Shown here piece by piece: positions 15,714-24,755 of a stretch of DNA of 64,000 bases (within the stretch, counting starts at the first letter, position 1; each line of letters starts with the position of its first letter). The notes below the pieces were generated by a model, which saw nothing but the letters and a program-made list of their open reading frames with translations, ran no database searches and was not told the origin of the DNA. The stretch is from Chlorobiota bacterium (GTDB lineage Bacteria > Bacteroidota > Ignavibacteria > OLB7). Location: positions 62,001 through 126,000 of the forward strand of contig JAQBOZ010000018.1 in assembly GCA_028287785.1 (NCBI GenBank), in the 5' to 3' direction. A program made the position numbers and the translations under genes.

Positions 15714-18443
15714 TCAGAACTTCAGCCCCAGCCCGAGCGATATGCTGGTCTCCCCGGTATCGACCTGCGCCGGCTCATCACCGTACTGTGTGATCACCTT
15801 GTCCCCGGCGATGAGATCCTTCACGCTCAACTTCATCTCGAAGTTCCCGAGCGTCTGCGTGTACGTCAGATCCAGGCGCGTGCGCGGCTGCTCCACGTAG
15901 TTCGGCTGCTCGTTCCGTCCCACGGTCACAATCCGCTCGCCGAACCGGTTGAGCACCAGCGCCACGGAGCTTCCGATGGTGGTATTGTCATAGTAAAGCC
16001 CGGCGTTGACGATATAGGGGGACTGCCCCTGAAGGCGCCGTTCGACGCGGGCGGAGAAACGGGTGGTATCGACGATGATCTTCGAGTCGAGCCAGGTGTA
16101 GTTGATGGAGAAGGAGAGCGGGGAGAGCGATTCGGCGATAAACCCGAGGGACTTCCTCAGCTCCAGCTCCACGCCGGTGTTGGTTCCGTCGGCATTTGCC
16201 CATGTGCGCTCGGGGGAGTTGCCGGGAAGCGCCGCCTCCTCGATCGCATCGGTGAACTGCTTGTGGAAGACGCTGACCGCTATCAGCTCGCCGGCATCGG
16301 GGAAGGTCTCGAACCGGAAATCGTAGTTGCTGATAAGGGTGCGCCTGAGCTCCGGGTTGCCGTACACCAGCGCGTCCAGAATGAAGTTGTAGTAGCCGAA
16401 CCGGGCGTACTCGCGGAACTCCGGCCGCGCCACGGTGCGGCTGTACGCCAGGCGGAAGTTGGTGGTGGGGGTTGCCTCGTAGATCAGGTTGAGCGAGGGG
16501 AGCCAGTCGGTTGTCGGATAATCGACGTTGATCGGCTTGATATCGGCGGTATGAAGCTCGGTGCGGCAATCCTCCAGTCGCGCGCCGGCGATCGCCCGGA
16601 AGCTCAGATCGCTGATGCTGAAGGGAAGATCGACCATCGCATAGGCGGCGCGGAGATGGGAGCCGCCATCGTACTTGTCGGAAAGCTGCGTCACCTCCTG
16701 GATGGTGAGCGCGTTGCTGCGGAGGTTGGACTCCTGAAAGAGAGTATCCAGCGAGGCAAAGGCGAGATAGCGGGAGCTGTCGCTGAGCGAATATGCGAAC
16801 GATCGCGCCTTGAACGTCCGCGCCTTGTTCTCCGCGAGCCCTCCCACCCTGATCTTCGCCGCGCCCAACGGCAGCGTCACATCCACGCCGAACCCGAAAA
16901 GCTCCTCGCTCATGTTCGAGTAGAGCCGGCCGGAGCCATACGCGTTCAGCAGCGTGGCGCTGAGCGGCGTCTGATACGGCCCCGTGGTATCATCGGCGTT
17001 CCGCGTGTAGATGATCCTCCTGGTATCCGGCTCGTTCCGATCGCCGAGCGAGCCGTAGCCATGCCACTTGATCTTCATATCGCCGAGCGTCGGCAGCGTG
17101 TGTTCCCCCGCGATCTGTCCGCTGTAGATCTCCCGCTCCAGATAGCGGAACGTGTAGAGCTTGTTATCGTACGGGCCATCCTTCAGAATCCCCCGCACCA
17201 TCGTCAGCTCATCCTCCGCCGTCCGCGTATAGGTGTTCTTGATGCTGATGGTATGGAGATCGGAGAGCTTGTAGCTGAGGTTGAGCATCCCCCCCCAGAG
17301 GGTGGAGTACTGGTTCTGCTCGCCGGAATAATCGAAGGTGCGGAACCGGTCCACGCGACGGATCGCCGTGCGATCGAACCCGCTGCGATAGGAGAAGGCG
17401 CTGATCAGCCCAAGATCGTTCTCGAAGAGCTGATAGCTGTCGCCATAGGAGAGGAGATAGCTCATGTTGGGCGCGGCGCTGACCGGGCGTATCACCCAGT
17501 TGTTTGGAAGCTCACGGGCAAATGCCGCAAGCTCCGCCGGCTTGAAGTTGGTCTTGGTGATTCTGGGCGTATCGGGAAAATCGGAGGGGAGCTGGCGGCG
17601 CCCGTCGTCCATGCCGATATAGTCGGTGGAGCCGCGCGGCCCCATGCTGATGCCGTCGAACGTGGTCCCCCCCCTGTATCCGCCGGTGACCGAGAGGCGA
17701 AAGGTTGTCCGATCCGGGAAATCGATCGTGTTGAGCTGCACCAGGCCGCCGCTGAAATCCCCCGGAAGATCGGGCGTGAACGTCTTGGTGACCACGGTGT
17801 TTTCAAGGAGGTTGGAGGGGATCAGATCGAATGAGAAGGAGCGTTTGTCCGGCTCCGTGCTGATCTGCGGAACGCCGTTGACCTGCGTGTTGCTGTATCG
17901 CTCGCTCGATCCGCGCACGTTCACGAAACGGCCGACGACGATCGACAGCCCCGTCACGCGCGCAAGCGCATCGGCACCGGTGGCATCCGGCAGTTTCCTG
18001 AGCTGCGCGGCGGAGATCCCATCGACAACGTTGGAGGATTTCCGCCGCTGATTCAACAACGCCTCCTCGGTTCCGGAATGCCCCTTCACCGTCACGGTGA
18101 CTTCTCCCCCCTTGAGGACTGCCTGCTTCAACACCACATCGACACGGTTCCCCCCGCCATCGACGGCTACGCCGGTGATCTCCTCCGGCGTATATCCCAG
18201 GTAGGTCACCCGGATGGTGTACGTTCCCATCGGGATATTCCTGACCACGAACCGCCCGCTCTGATCGGAGAGCGACCCCAGCCTGGTGCCGATCACCTTG
18301 ATGGAGGCCCGGAGAATCGGCTCGCCGTTATCCGATCCGGTGACCGTTCCCCGGAGTTCCCCGGTCTGCGCGGCAAGTGTCGCGGGAAACATGCAGAGGG
18401 CCGCCAGCAGCGCGGCAATGACGAGGGGGCTGTAGTATTTCAC
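15714..18443 (-). CDS. TonB-dependent receptor with carboxypeptidase-regulatory-like N-domain
   Basis: 909 residues. Signal peptide MKYYSPLVIAALLAALCMFPATLAAQ. Residues ~28-110 form a carboxypeptidase-D regulatory-like domain (GELRGTVTGSDNGEPILRASIKVIGTRLGSLSDQSGRFVVRNIP). The plug follows (SAAQLRKLPDATGADALARVTGLSIVVGRFVNVRGSSERYSNTQVNG) and then a ~700-residue 22-strand-barrel region ending in a terminal aromatic (LGLGLKF). It is an outer-membrane energy-dependent importer; the ligand is unknown. The plug wording (VNVRGSSERYSNTQVNGVPQISTEPDKRSFSFDLIPSNLLE) resembles the TonB receptors of Bacteroidota that sit beside secreted substrate-binding-like proteins. The gene lies 39 bases downstream of 18483-19319 and 60 upstream of 13497-15653. 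Confidence 0.95.
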   Translation of the reverse strand: MKYYSPLVIAALLAALCMFPATLAAQTGELRGTVTGSDNGEPILRASIKVIGTRLGSLSDQSGRFVVRNIPMGTYTIRVTYLGYTPEEITGVAVDGGGNRVDVVLKQAVLKGGEVTVTVKGHSGTEEALLNQRRKSSNVVDGISAAQLRKLPDATGADALARVTGLSIVVGRFVNVRGSSERYSNTQVNGVPQISTEPDKRSFSFDLIPSNLLENTVVTKTFTPDLPGDFSGGLVQLNTIDFPDRTTFRLSVTGGYRGGTTFDGISMGPRGSTDYIGMDDGRRQLPSDFPDTPRITKTNFKPAELAAFARELPNNWVIRPVSAAPNMSYLLSYGDSYQLFENDLGLISAFSYRSGFDRTAIRRVDRFRTFDYSGEQNQYSTLWGGMLNLSYKLSDLHTISIKNTYTRTAEDELTMVRGILKDGPYDNKLYTFRYLEREIYSGQIAGEHTLPTLGDMKIKWHGYGSLGDRNEPDTRRIIYTRNADDTTGPYQTPLSATLLNAYGSGRLYSNMSEELFGFGVDVTLPLGAAKIRVGGLAENKARTFKARSFAYSLSDSSRYLAFASLDTLFQESNLRSNALTIQEVTQLSDKYDGGSHLRAAYAMVDLPFSISDLSFRAIAGARLEDCRTELHTADIKPINVDYPTTDWLPSLNLIYEATPTTNFRLAYSRTVARPEFREYARFGYYNFILDALVYGNPELRRTLISNYDFRFETFPDAGELIAVSVFHKQFTDAIEEAALPGNSPERTWANADGTNTGVELELRKSLGFIAESLSPLSFSINYTWLDSKIIVDTTRFSARVERRLQGQSPYIVNAGLYYDNTTIGSSVALVLNRFGERIVTVGRNEQPNYVEQPRTRLDLTYTQTLGNFEMKLSVKDLIAGDKVITQYGDEPAQVDTGETSISLGLGLKF

Positions 18444-18482
18444 TGTTGGTATCGCTCTTCAGAGTTGATTGGGAGGGGATGC

Positions 18483-19319
18483 TCAGTCGACGATCAGCAG
18501 GGTTCCGGATGCCGTGGAAACGCCGGCGCTGAGGCGATAGAAATACACGCCCGGCGCAAGGCCGCCGAGCTTCACCCGGATCGAGTGGCAGGGGTTGCTC
18601 TGATGCTCATCCAGAACCGTCCTGACCAGTTGGCCCAGAGCGTCGTAGAGCGCAAGGGTCACATGCGCGGGACGGGCAATCGAGTAATCGATATGGATAT
18701 CATCGGTGGCGTGAGCCGGATTGGGGCTGCTGCCGCTCAGATGGAAAAGCTGTCCCGTGGCGGCGGCATCCTCCTCGACGCCGGCGGCGGCGTCACCATC
18801 GCGTACGATCGTCGCGGCAGTGACATCGGGATCGGTGATGGTGATCGAGGTGTTCTTCAGCATGTCCACCGTCCCGGACCCGGACTTGATGGTCATGGAG
18901 TGCGAGTGGGCGGCCAGATCGGCCGGCCATGAGATGGTGATGGGATATCCGCCATCGCCCGACTGAAACTTGATCTTGAAGGTGTCCTTCTGCGCGGTGC
19001 CGGAATACGGCCGGAGATCGACGCGAACCCCTTCCCCCAGCCCGGCCGGGGTGCCGACCGGATGGCCGGCGATATTGACGAAGCGCGCCTCGAAGATCGC
19101 CGTGGGTGGAAACGGTGGGTATTCCTCCTCCCCCAGCCCGGCGTCGATGCCATAGGTGGCCTGCGGGTCAAGGCCGAACTGAAGGTTCAACTCGCCCTTA
19201 TCGGTTCCCGCTCCGCTGTTCCTGACAACCAGCGGGATCTTGAAGCTCTGCTGCGCCGAGGCCGCGACTCCGGACGCCAGCAGAAACGATGTGGCAAGGA
19301 GATATGATATGAACCGCAT
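18483..19319 (-). CDS. Secreted protein with T9SS tail; N-terminal module shared with the 20330-22684 protein
   Basis: 278 residues from ATG 19319, which opens the signal MRFISYLLATSFLLASGVAASAQQ; the frame upstream reads through a leader hairpin. Residues ~25-175 (LxVRNSGAGTDKGELNLQFGLDP...GLGEEEYPPFPPTAIFEARFVN...TFKIKFQSGDGGYPITISWP...NTSITITDPDV) match the first domain of the 20330-22684 protein almost block for block, so they define a module. The C-terminus is a T9SS type-A tail (LSGSSPNPAHATDDIHIDYSI...LGGLAPGVYFYRLSAG). Directly upstream of the TonB receptor, it may be a surface partner of that receptor; this is inference from position. Confidence 0.85.
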   Translation of the reverse strand: MRFISYLLATSFLLASGVAASAQQSFKIPLVVRNSGAGTDKGELNLQFGLDPQATYGIDAGLGEEEYPPFPPTAIFEARFVNIAGHPVGTPAGLGEGVRVDLRPYSGTAQKDTFKIKFQSGDGGYPITISWPADLAAHSHSMTIKSGSGTVDMLKNTSITITDPDVTAATIVRDGDAAAGVEEDAAATGQLFHLSGSSPNPAHATDDIHIDYSIARPAHVTLALYDALGQLVRTVLDEHQSNPCHSIRVKLGGLAPGVYFYRLSAGVSTASGTLLIVD

Positions 19320-19377
19320 GGATGATGTTTCCTTGTTGATTGATGTGATCGATAAGCCGCTGGTCCGTACGCAATAG

Positions 19378-19440
19378 AAAAGCCCCATCGCCAGGAGAAT
19401 GCCCAAGTTCTCCTGATCGACGGGGCTTGCGGTGCGCAAC
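19378..19440 (-). promoter_or_regulatory. Leader hairpin with conserved 5' box, copy A
   Basis: On the minus strand the sequence GTTGCGCACCGCAAGCCC is followed by a long stem (AAGCCCC...GGGGCTT enclosing CAGGAGAA/TTCTCCTG) and then TTTTCT, 58 bases before the ATG at 19319. The same 18-base box, with a different stem that keeps the outer complementarity and T-run, lies before the gene at 24591 (24756-24821). The layout is that of an attenuator or riboswitch-like leader; no known class was recognised. Confidence 0.6.
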
Positions 19441-19442
19441 AC

Positions 19443-19932
19443 TCCCGGCCGGCGTTACGGCATCAACGCCTCAGCGTGACGTCGATGCCGATATGTCCCC
19501 CCCTTCGTACCCCCGCGTTGGTCAGCGGCCCATCCGTACGCACAGCGTGGAGCTGATATTCCATCACGACTCCAGCACTCTGCACCTGCTTTTATTTTCC
19601 GTCCCGCAAATTAACGCGATCGATAATTCCCTGTCAAGTTATGCTTTTATCATATTCATTTTCCAAATTCAATACGCGAATAATCTCCTCCGAACAATAC
19701 GATAAAAAGATATCGCCAATTATCATCAATGCGTTTCGATTCGCCTCAAGCCCGGATGCCACGGGAATGGCAGGCAGAATAACCAAGGGTTGGCGCTGCG
19801 AAAAATAATTTCGGCGCATCAAATAAACGACCGATCAATATTCACCGAATTGATTTCCAACGATCGATAATACCCCTGGAAAAATCCATCAAACACCCAC
19901 CGTTCTTTCAACACAATTCTTCGAATCGACGA
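19443..19932. other. AT-rich intergenic region without a supported gene
   Basis: This ~490-base gap is visibly richer in A and T than its surroundings, especially from about 19580 to 19930 (runs such as TTTATTTT, AAAAAATAATTT, TCAATATTCACC). A 62-codon frame on the minus strand at 19634-19822 lacks a convincing start context and family resemblance. The stretch probably holds the promoter for the 19319-13497 transcription unit. Confidence 0.55.
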
Positions 19933-20234
19933 TAGCGACTCAGGTTGAGATGCTGTGGATGATGCCCGGAGTCATCTACGGCATCCGGCTTCCCAGCCCC
20001 ATCAGGGCGTGCCGGTTGCAGCATCGCCACGCCTCCCATGATCCCAGGCTCCATCGGAGCGTATCATCCCTCGCATGCCGGCGGAATGGTACGCTCCGAT
20101 GGAGCTTGCGTGGGAAACGGGGGCATCGTTGCTACAACCGGCGCGCTCCTGACGGAGCTTGAAGAGTGATCAGAGGATCGTCGATGGATTATTGCGCTGT
20201 CAACCGGAGGGCTGGATGTAACCCGAGTCACTAC
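19933..20234 (+). repeat. ~300-bp self-complementary dispersed repeat, copy 2 (best preserved ends)
   Basis: Same orientation as copy 1 and the most intact. The left terminus TAGCGACTCAGGTT (19933-19946) and the right terminus AACCCGAGTCACTA (20220-20233) are inverted repeats of each other with two mismatches, giving the element a MITE-like outline. Inside, CCCCATCAGGGCG, GGTTGCAGCATCG, CTCCATCGGAGCG and their complements are arranged symmetrically about position ~20085. It lies just after the terminator of the dockerin-like gene. Confidence 0.92.
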
Positions 20235-20249
20235 CGAATCGACCATAAA

Positions 20250-20298
20250 AGAGCCGACCGATGCCCACCGGACTACTCCGGCGGGCATCGGTTTCGGC
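20250..20298 (-). terminator. Intrinsic terminator of the 24591-to-20330 transcription unit
   Basis: On the minus strand, GCCGAAACCGATGCCCGCCGG pairs with CCGGTGGGCATCGGTCGGC around a short loop (one bulged segment) and is followed by TCTTTTATGG. It lies 32 bases past the stop at 20330. The long GC stem and T-rich tail are what an intrinsic terminator needs. Confidence 0.8.
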
Positions 20299-20329
20299 TG
20301 GTTCCCCCTCGCCTGTAATCCTTCGATTA

Positions 20330-22684
20330 TCACTTCGCGATGACGATCATCTTGAGCGAGGTGGAAGCCCCTTCCGCGTTCAGCGTGCAGAAGTAGGAAC
20401 CGCTCGCCAGCCCGCTGCCGATGGCATTGAACTCCACCACATGATCGCCGGCGTTCTGGAGCTTGTTGTCGAGCACGCGGGCAACTTCGGCGCCGCGGGC
20501 ATCCGTGATCACGAGCGACACGTTCGAGGCATTTCTGAGCGTGTAGCGGATCTCGGTGGTCCCGGAGAACGGATTCGGAAGGCTCTGAAGGGCGAATGCC
20601 TTCGCGGACTCCTCACGATCCACGCCCGAGGTGTTGGTTACTTCATACTCGACCTTCACCCCCTTGTTGTCGGCGCCGCCAACGATGATCGGCTCGATCA
20701 CCGCGAATGCCGACGGGTTTTTCACAGGATAGAGGATCTGCATCAGGCGCTCCTTGTTCACGTTGATCACATCGCCGCTGAGCGAGTAGATCAGGATACG
20801 GATCTCGCCCTTGTCGGTATCGACCACCTTCTGGATGGTGAACCTGCCGGCCAGGGCGCTGTTGAGCTGCGCGTCGAGATCGGCGGGAGCGTCGATCGCC
20901 TTCAGCTTCATCTGGATTCCCTTCACCGGGACCAGATTGTCCATCACCACGTCGATGCCGTTGCGGGTGATCAGGTACTGGAACTTCACATCGTAGACCG
21001 ATGAGCCGCCAAGCACGCCCGCGACCGGCAGATCGTATGCCTCGCCGCCGGGATTGTTCCCCTTTACCGCGAAGAGCTGGATGCCGTCCGGCCAATCCTC
21101 GTTGAGGATCGCGTTGGCGATAAGGACAACGTCCTGAACGTTGAGCTGGTGATCGCCGTAGTTGTTGGCGTCGCTGAAGATCTGCGCTCCGGCCGGGGCC
21201 CAGCCGGAGCTCCACGGCGCAAGGTCGGCGCGGTTGAACTGCCACGGGGCAAACGTCTGGCGGCCGAGGATCACGTCGATCGTTTCGAGGATATCCAGCA
21301 CGTCCACGCGATCATCGCAGTTCACATCGCCACGGCCCGAGCTGTTGTGAACCGTGTAGGAAGCGCTGTCGCGGTTGCCGTCGATGCCGACGCCGGCGGT
21401 CTGGCCCAGGTTGGTGGCGAGCGACGACTGCGGATCGTGGAGGTACATGATCGCGTTCAGCGTATCGCCGCCGAGAGCGCCGTCGCAGATCCTGATGTTC
21501 TTCACGTCGTACGTGACCCTGAAGAGGTTGGGGTAGTTGCCGGCCGGCAGGTTCTTCGTGGTGTCGTGACCGTAGAGGATCACGAGGGCCTCGGAGCCGC
21601 TGGCGGCGTTGGTGACCTCGTAGTCGAAGTTCCAGTCGAGCGGGTTGGTGATGGCCGAGCCCAGCTCAACCTTCTTGATCTTCAGCGTGGTGTTCGGGGA
21701 GGTGATCCTGAACTGAATTCCCTGAACCGGCGTGCCGCCGTTGTACTGAAGGCCGATCGTATCCTTGTAGATGTCGGTGCGATTGTCCATCACGTGGTGC
21801 ATCACCGTGTTGAAGTAGAGCCCCTCGCCGGTGCTGGCAAGCGCCGTCACCGTGACGGCGATCGGCGAGCCCACCTGGTTGTGATAGATCCTCACGACGC
21901 CGGAGTAGCTCCCCGAGCCAGCCGGAAGGAACCGCACGCCGAACCGCACGCTGGCGCCCGGAGCAAGCGTCGTCGGGAACGACGGCGGAACCGTCACGAC
22001 GAAGTTGCCGCTCGTGGTCCTGATGGAATCGATGCGGGCATTGGTGGCGCCGCCGTTGGTGACGGTGATCGAGTCGGTCCTGGTGCCCGGCGTCGGGATG
22101 ATCACCGTGCCGAAGTTGAGCGGCGATGGGGCCGCGGTCACGCCGCCGACAACCGGAGCGGTCGGGTTGGATGTGGTGATCGTCGCGTTCACCACGTCGG
22201 GATCGGTAAGCGAGTAGGAGCTGCTGGTGAGCATGTTCACGTTATCGGTGCCGATCTTGAGATTGGCGGAGCCGAACCGCGTGGAGAGGCTGGCCGGCCA
22301 TGTGATCGTGATCGGCACGCCGCCGTCGCCCGCCTGGAACTTGAGCTTGAAGGTGTCGCGCTGGGTCGGGCTGGAGGAGAGGCGGTAGTTGCTGTCCAGC
22401 AGCCCCTCGCCGTAGCCGTTGCCGGCCGTGACGTTCACCCAGCGCGCGTCGAAGATGGCGCTCGGCGGGGCCGGCGGAGCTTCCTTCTCCCCAAGGGCCG
22501 CGTCGAAGCCGCTGTTGGTGGCGCCGGTGTTGACGCCGAAGGTGAGTGTTACGCTGCCGGCGTCGATGCCGGTGCCGTTGTTGTGCAGCGTGATCTGCGA
22601 GCTGTTGTTCGCCTGGGCGAGCGCGGAGCCCGTCACCAGGAGAGCCGCGCCGACCGACGCAAGGATGGTTCTGAATGTTCTCAT
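20330..22684 (-). CDS. Large secreted protein: shared N-module, HYDIN/choice-of-anchor-like domain, dockerin-like repeats, T9SS tail
   Basis: 784 residues from ATG 22684 (signal MRTFRTILASVGAALLVTGSALAQ). Residues ~25-175 are the module shared with the 18483-19319 protein. About 185-300 is an Ig-like HYDIN/choice-of-anchor-D domain (LNFGTVIIPTPGTRTDSITVTNGG...LAPGASVRFGVRFLPAGSGSYSGVVRIYHN). About 445-530 has dockerin type-I-like Ca-binding signatures (GRGDVNCDDRVDVLDILETIDVILGR, and NYGDHQLNVQDVVLIANAIL). The C-terminus is a T9SS type-A tail (LQSLPNPFSGTTEIRYTLRNASNVSLVITD...GLASGSYFCTLNAEG). Probably surface displayed. It lies 59 bases downstream of the 22744-24591 gene. Confidence 0.88.
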   Translation of the reverse strand: MRTFRTILASVGAALLVTGSALAQANNSSQITLHNNGTGIDAGSVTLTFGVNTGATNSGFDAALGEKEAPPAPPSAIFDARWVNVTAGNGYGEGLLDSNYRLSSSPTQRDTFKLKFQAGDGGVPITITWPASLSTRFGSANLKIGTDNVNMLTSSSYSLTDPDVVNATITTSNPTAPVVGGVTAAPSPLNFGTVIIPTPGTRTDSITVTNGGATNARIDSIRTTSGNFVVTVPPSFPTTLAPGASVRFGVRFLPAGSGSYSGVVRIYHNQVGSPIAVTVTALASTGEGLYFNTVMHHVMDNRTDIYKDTIGLQYNGGTPVQGIQFRITSPNTTLKIKKVELGSAITNPLDWNFDYEVTNAASGSEALVILYGHDTTKNLPAGNYPNLFRVTYDVKNIRICDGALGGDTLNAIMYLHDPQSSLATNLGQTAGVGIDGNRDSASYTVHNSSGRGDVNCDDRVDVLDILETIDVILGRQTFAPWQFNRADLAPWSSGWAPAGAQIFSDANNYGDHQLNVQDVVLIANAILNEDWPDGIQLFAVKGNNPGGEAYDLPVAGVLGGSSVYDVKFQYLITRNGIDVVMDNLVPVKGIQMKLKAIDAPADLDAQLNSALAGRFTIQKVVDTDKGEIRILIYSLSGDVINVNKERLMQILYPVKNPSAFAVIEPIIVGGADNKGVKVEYEVTNTSGVDREESAKAFALQSLPNPFSGTTEIRYTLRNASNVSLVITDARGAEVARVLDNKLQNAGDHVVEFNAIGSGLASGSYFCTLNAEGASTSLKMIVIAK

Positions 22685-22743
22685 GAAACTTCTATCCGTT
22701 TGGATTGATTGGTTTGAATGCTCTTTTCGTGACTGCGGTGCGA

Positions 22744-24591
22744 TTACGGGTTGAACGTCAGCGTGCCGGCGGCGGTGCACTTCACCCAGTATGCCTTTCC
22801 AGGCTCGAGCGTCGTGGCATTCGCGTAACCGTTGTTGAATCCGAAGTAGCTCGTGGGACGGGTGGTGCCGGTGGCCGTGACGTGCGTCGCATCGGTCGGC
22901 GCCGGGACGCTTGCGCCCGTGGAGATCAGGTTCCAGCCGGCCTGCACCGTGACGGTCACCGGAAGGTTCACTGTGGTCCCCTTCTGCTCGACGATGCTGT
23001 TATCGGAGAGCTTCAGGAAGTAACCCGCGCCAGCGGTCAGCGTGGAGCTTGCAACGTAACCGGCGCCGAACCGGAAGGCACTGGAGGCCGCGTTGCGATA
23101 GACGGAATCCTTGCTGGCGTTGGCCGGAGTGTTCGCAAGGCCCACCAGATTCCAGCCGCTGCGATGCTTCACATAGGTCGATGTCTGCGGCTTGTAGTTC
23201 GACCAGACGGCATCCCACTGGCTGTTGCGCGAAAGGGTCGGATCGAACGCGCCGCGATAGCTCACATTGGTGAACGTGAAGTTGTTCGCCGGAGCCAGAA
23301 GCGGATCGGCGAAGCTGGTTGCGTTGGTGACCGCGGGCGACGTGGCGAGCGGAACCGGGTTCGGGGCGTGAAGATCGGCCTGGCGGATGGCGGTGAGCTG
23401 CGCGTCAGAATGGTTGCCGGCGCGGACGTTGCCGGCACCGGCGCAGTTGAACCAGTTGTCGGCGTCGGCCTGCGCCGTGCCGCCGATGCCGCGGATCTCC
23501 GAGATGGCCCTGAGGCCCGTGACCACCGTGTTCTGCACGCGGAAATCAGCCGGCTGCGGGCAGGCGGCCGCGCCCTTGATCAGATCATCGAGCCCGTTGC
23601 CGTCGTTCGCGGTGCTGTTGCCTTCCACGCCGAGCGCGGCCTGCCAGCCGGCGATCACGGTGTTGAAGATGCCGTAGTGCGTATTGCGACGGAGGCGGCC
23701 GCCGCGGCTGAAGTCCTGGCCGGTGATCACCGTCGTGGTGTCGTCGTAGGCGCCGACCATCGTGGCATTCGAGACGATCGGCCGGGAGTTCGGCGTGTTG
23801 AGGGAGCCGGTGGCGTCATTGTCGGCCTCGAAGCCCTCGGAGGTGCTGGAAGCGGAGAGGTCGGACTGCGTGGCATCGCGCATCGCGAAGATGAACTGGA
23901 GGCGGCCACGGAAGCCGAAATCCGTATCGATATCATCATCGGTGCCCGCGTAGGCAATCAGGTTCCGGCAGTTGACGGTTCCGCCGAACCACTCGAAGGA
24001 GTCGTCGTTGATATAGCTGCACTGGATATGATCGATCTTCGTGCGGTTGCCGACGCCGCCGAACGTAAGGCCGTTGATCTCATTATCGACCGAGAAGGCC
24101 AGCCCGCCGAACTCGATGCGGACATAGGACATGACGCCGCTGGAATCGGCATCATCGGTTCCGCCGTAGATGCCGTTGGTTCCACCCTCGATCGTCGCGG
24201 TTCCACCAGCCGGGTTGATCGTTGCCTTGCCGAGAAGGATCACGCCGCCCCAGTCGCCAGCGGCCCTCTGTCCCTGCGGCTTGGCGGATGTGAAGACGAT
24301 CGGCGCGGTGGGGGTTCCCTGCGCGTAGATCTTGCCGTCCCGCTCGATCTGGAGGCATGAGCGGACACCGTTGGAGTTACCATAGATAAGCGTCCCCGGC
24401 TGGATGGTGAGGACGGCGCCCGGGCCGACCTTCACGGTGTTGACGAGCTGGTAGACGGTATCGGCAGAGAGGGTGCGATTACCGGTGATCGAATCGGGAA
24501 GCGCCACGGCGCCCGGCACGATCTGCGCGTTGGCGGCGATGCCGAGCCCGACGAAGGCGGCCGCGCCCAGCGCGAGAGTTCTGAGATTCAT
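22744..24591 (-). CDS. Secreted beta-helix-like surface protein with shared C-terminal module
   Basis: 615 residues. ATG 24591 has GGAG 6 bases upstream and opens the signal MNLRTLALGAAAFVGLGIAANAQ; the longer frame to 24801 runs through a leader hairpin and is not signal-like. Residues ~25-430 (VLTIQPGTLIYGNSN, GDWGGVILLGKATINPAGG, MSYVRIEFGGLAF, DHIQCSYINDDSFEWFGGTVNCRNLIAYAGTDDDIDTDFGFRGR) match a family common in Bacteroidota, seen near TonB receptors and usually annotated only as hypothetical or T9SS target. The last ~145 residues carry the SGWNLVG...GYFLKL...AGWNLI...AYWVKCTAAGTLTFNP module shared with the 13497-15653 protein. The function is unknown. Confidence 0.87.
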   Translation of the reverse strand: MNLRTLALGAAAFVGLGIAANAQIVPGAVALPDSITGNRTLSADTVYQLVNTVKVGPGAVLTIQPGTLIYGNSNGVRSCLQIERDGKIYAQGTPTAPIVFTSAKPQGQRAAGDWGGVILLGKATINPAGGTATIEGGTNGIYGGTDDADSSGVMSYVRIEFGGLAFSVDNEINGLTFGGVGNRTKIDHIQCSYINDDSFEWFGGTVNCRNLIAYAGTDDDIDTDFGFRGRLQFIFAMRDATQSDLSASSTSEGFEADNDATGSLNTPNSRPIVSNATMVGAYDDTTTVITGQDFSRGGRLRRNTHYGIFNTVIAGWQAALGVEGNSTANDGNGLDDLIKGAAACPQPADFRVQNTVVTGLRAISEIRGIGGTAQADADNWFNCAGAGNVRAGNHSDAQLTAIRQADLHAPNPVPLATSPAVTNATSFADPLLAPANNFTFTNVSYRGAFDPTLSRNSQWDAVWSNYKPQTSTYVKHRSGWNLVGLANTPANASKDSVYRNAASSAFRFGAGYVASSTLTAGAGYFLKLSDNSIVEQKGTTVNLPVTVTVQAGWNLISTGASVPAPTDATHVTATGTTRPTSYFGFNNGYANATTLEPGKAYWVKCTAAGTLTFNP

Positions 24592-24755
24592 GATTGCTCC
24601 AAAGAATGAATGAGAGATCGCAGACAATAGATTTCCCCGCCCCGCGATGCCTGCTTTCAAAAAGCCGCATCGTGGCGCTCGTCCGTCATGAGCGTATCCA
24701 CGTGAAAAGGTCTGGCACGCGGCCACGCCGCCGCCGCAGTGCATGCCGCAAAACG

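Noticed and set aside
13476-17834. Long plus-strand open frames (563 and 523 codons) opposite the surface-protein and TonB receptor genes
   Set aside because: They mirror coding sequence with signal peptides and TonB plug motifs on the other strand and carry no recognisable domain.
19634-19822. 62-codon minus-strand frame in the AT-rich gap
   Set aside because: No Shine-Dalgarno sequence, no family resemblance, and the composition matches the surrounding non-coding DNA.
22705-24360. 551-codon plus-strand open frame opposite the beta-helix-like protein
   Set aside because: Antisense shadow with Arg/Val/Gly-rich composition; the minus strand encodes a signal peptide and a known family.
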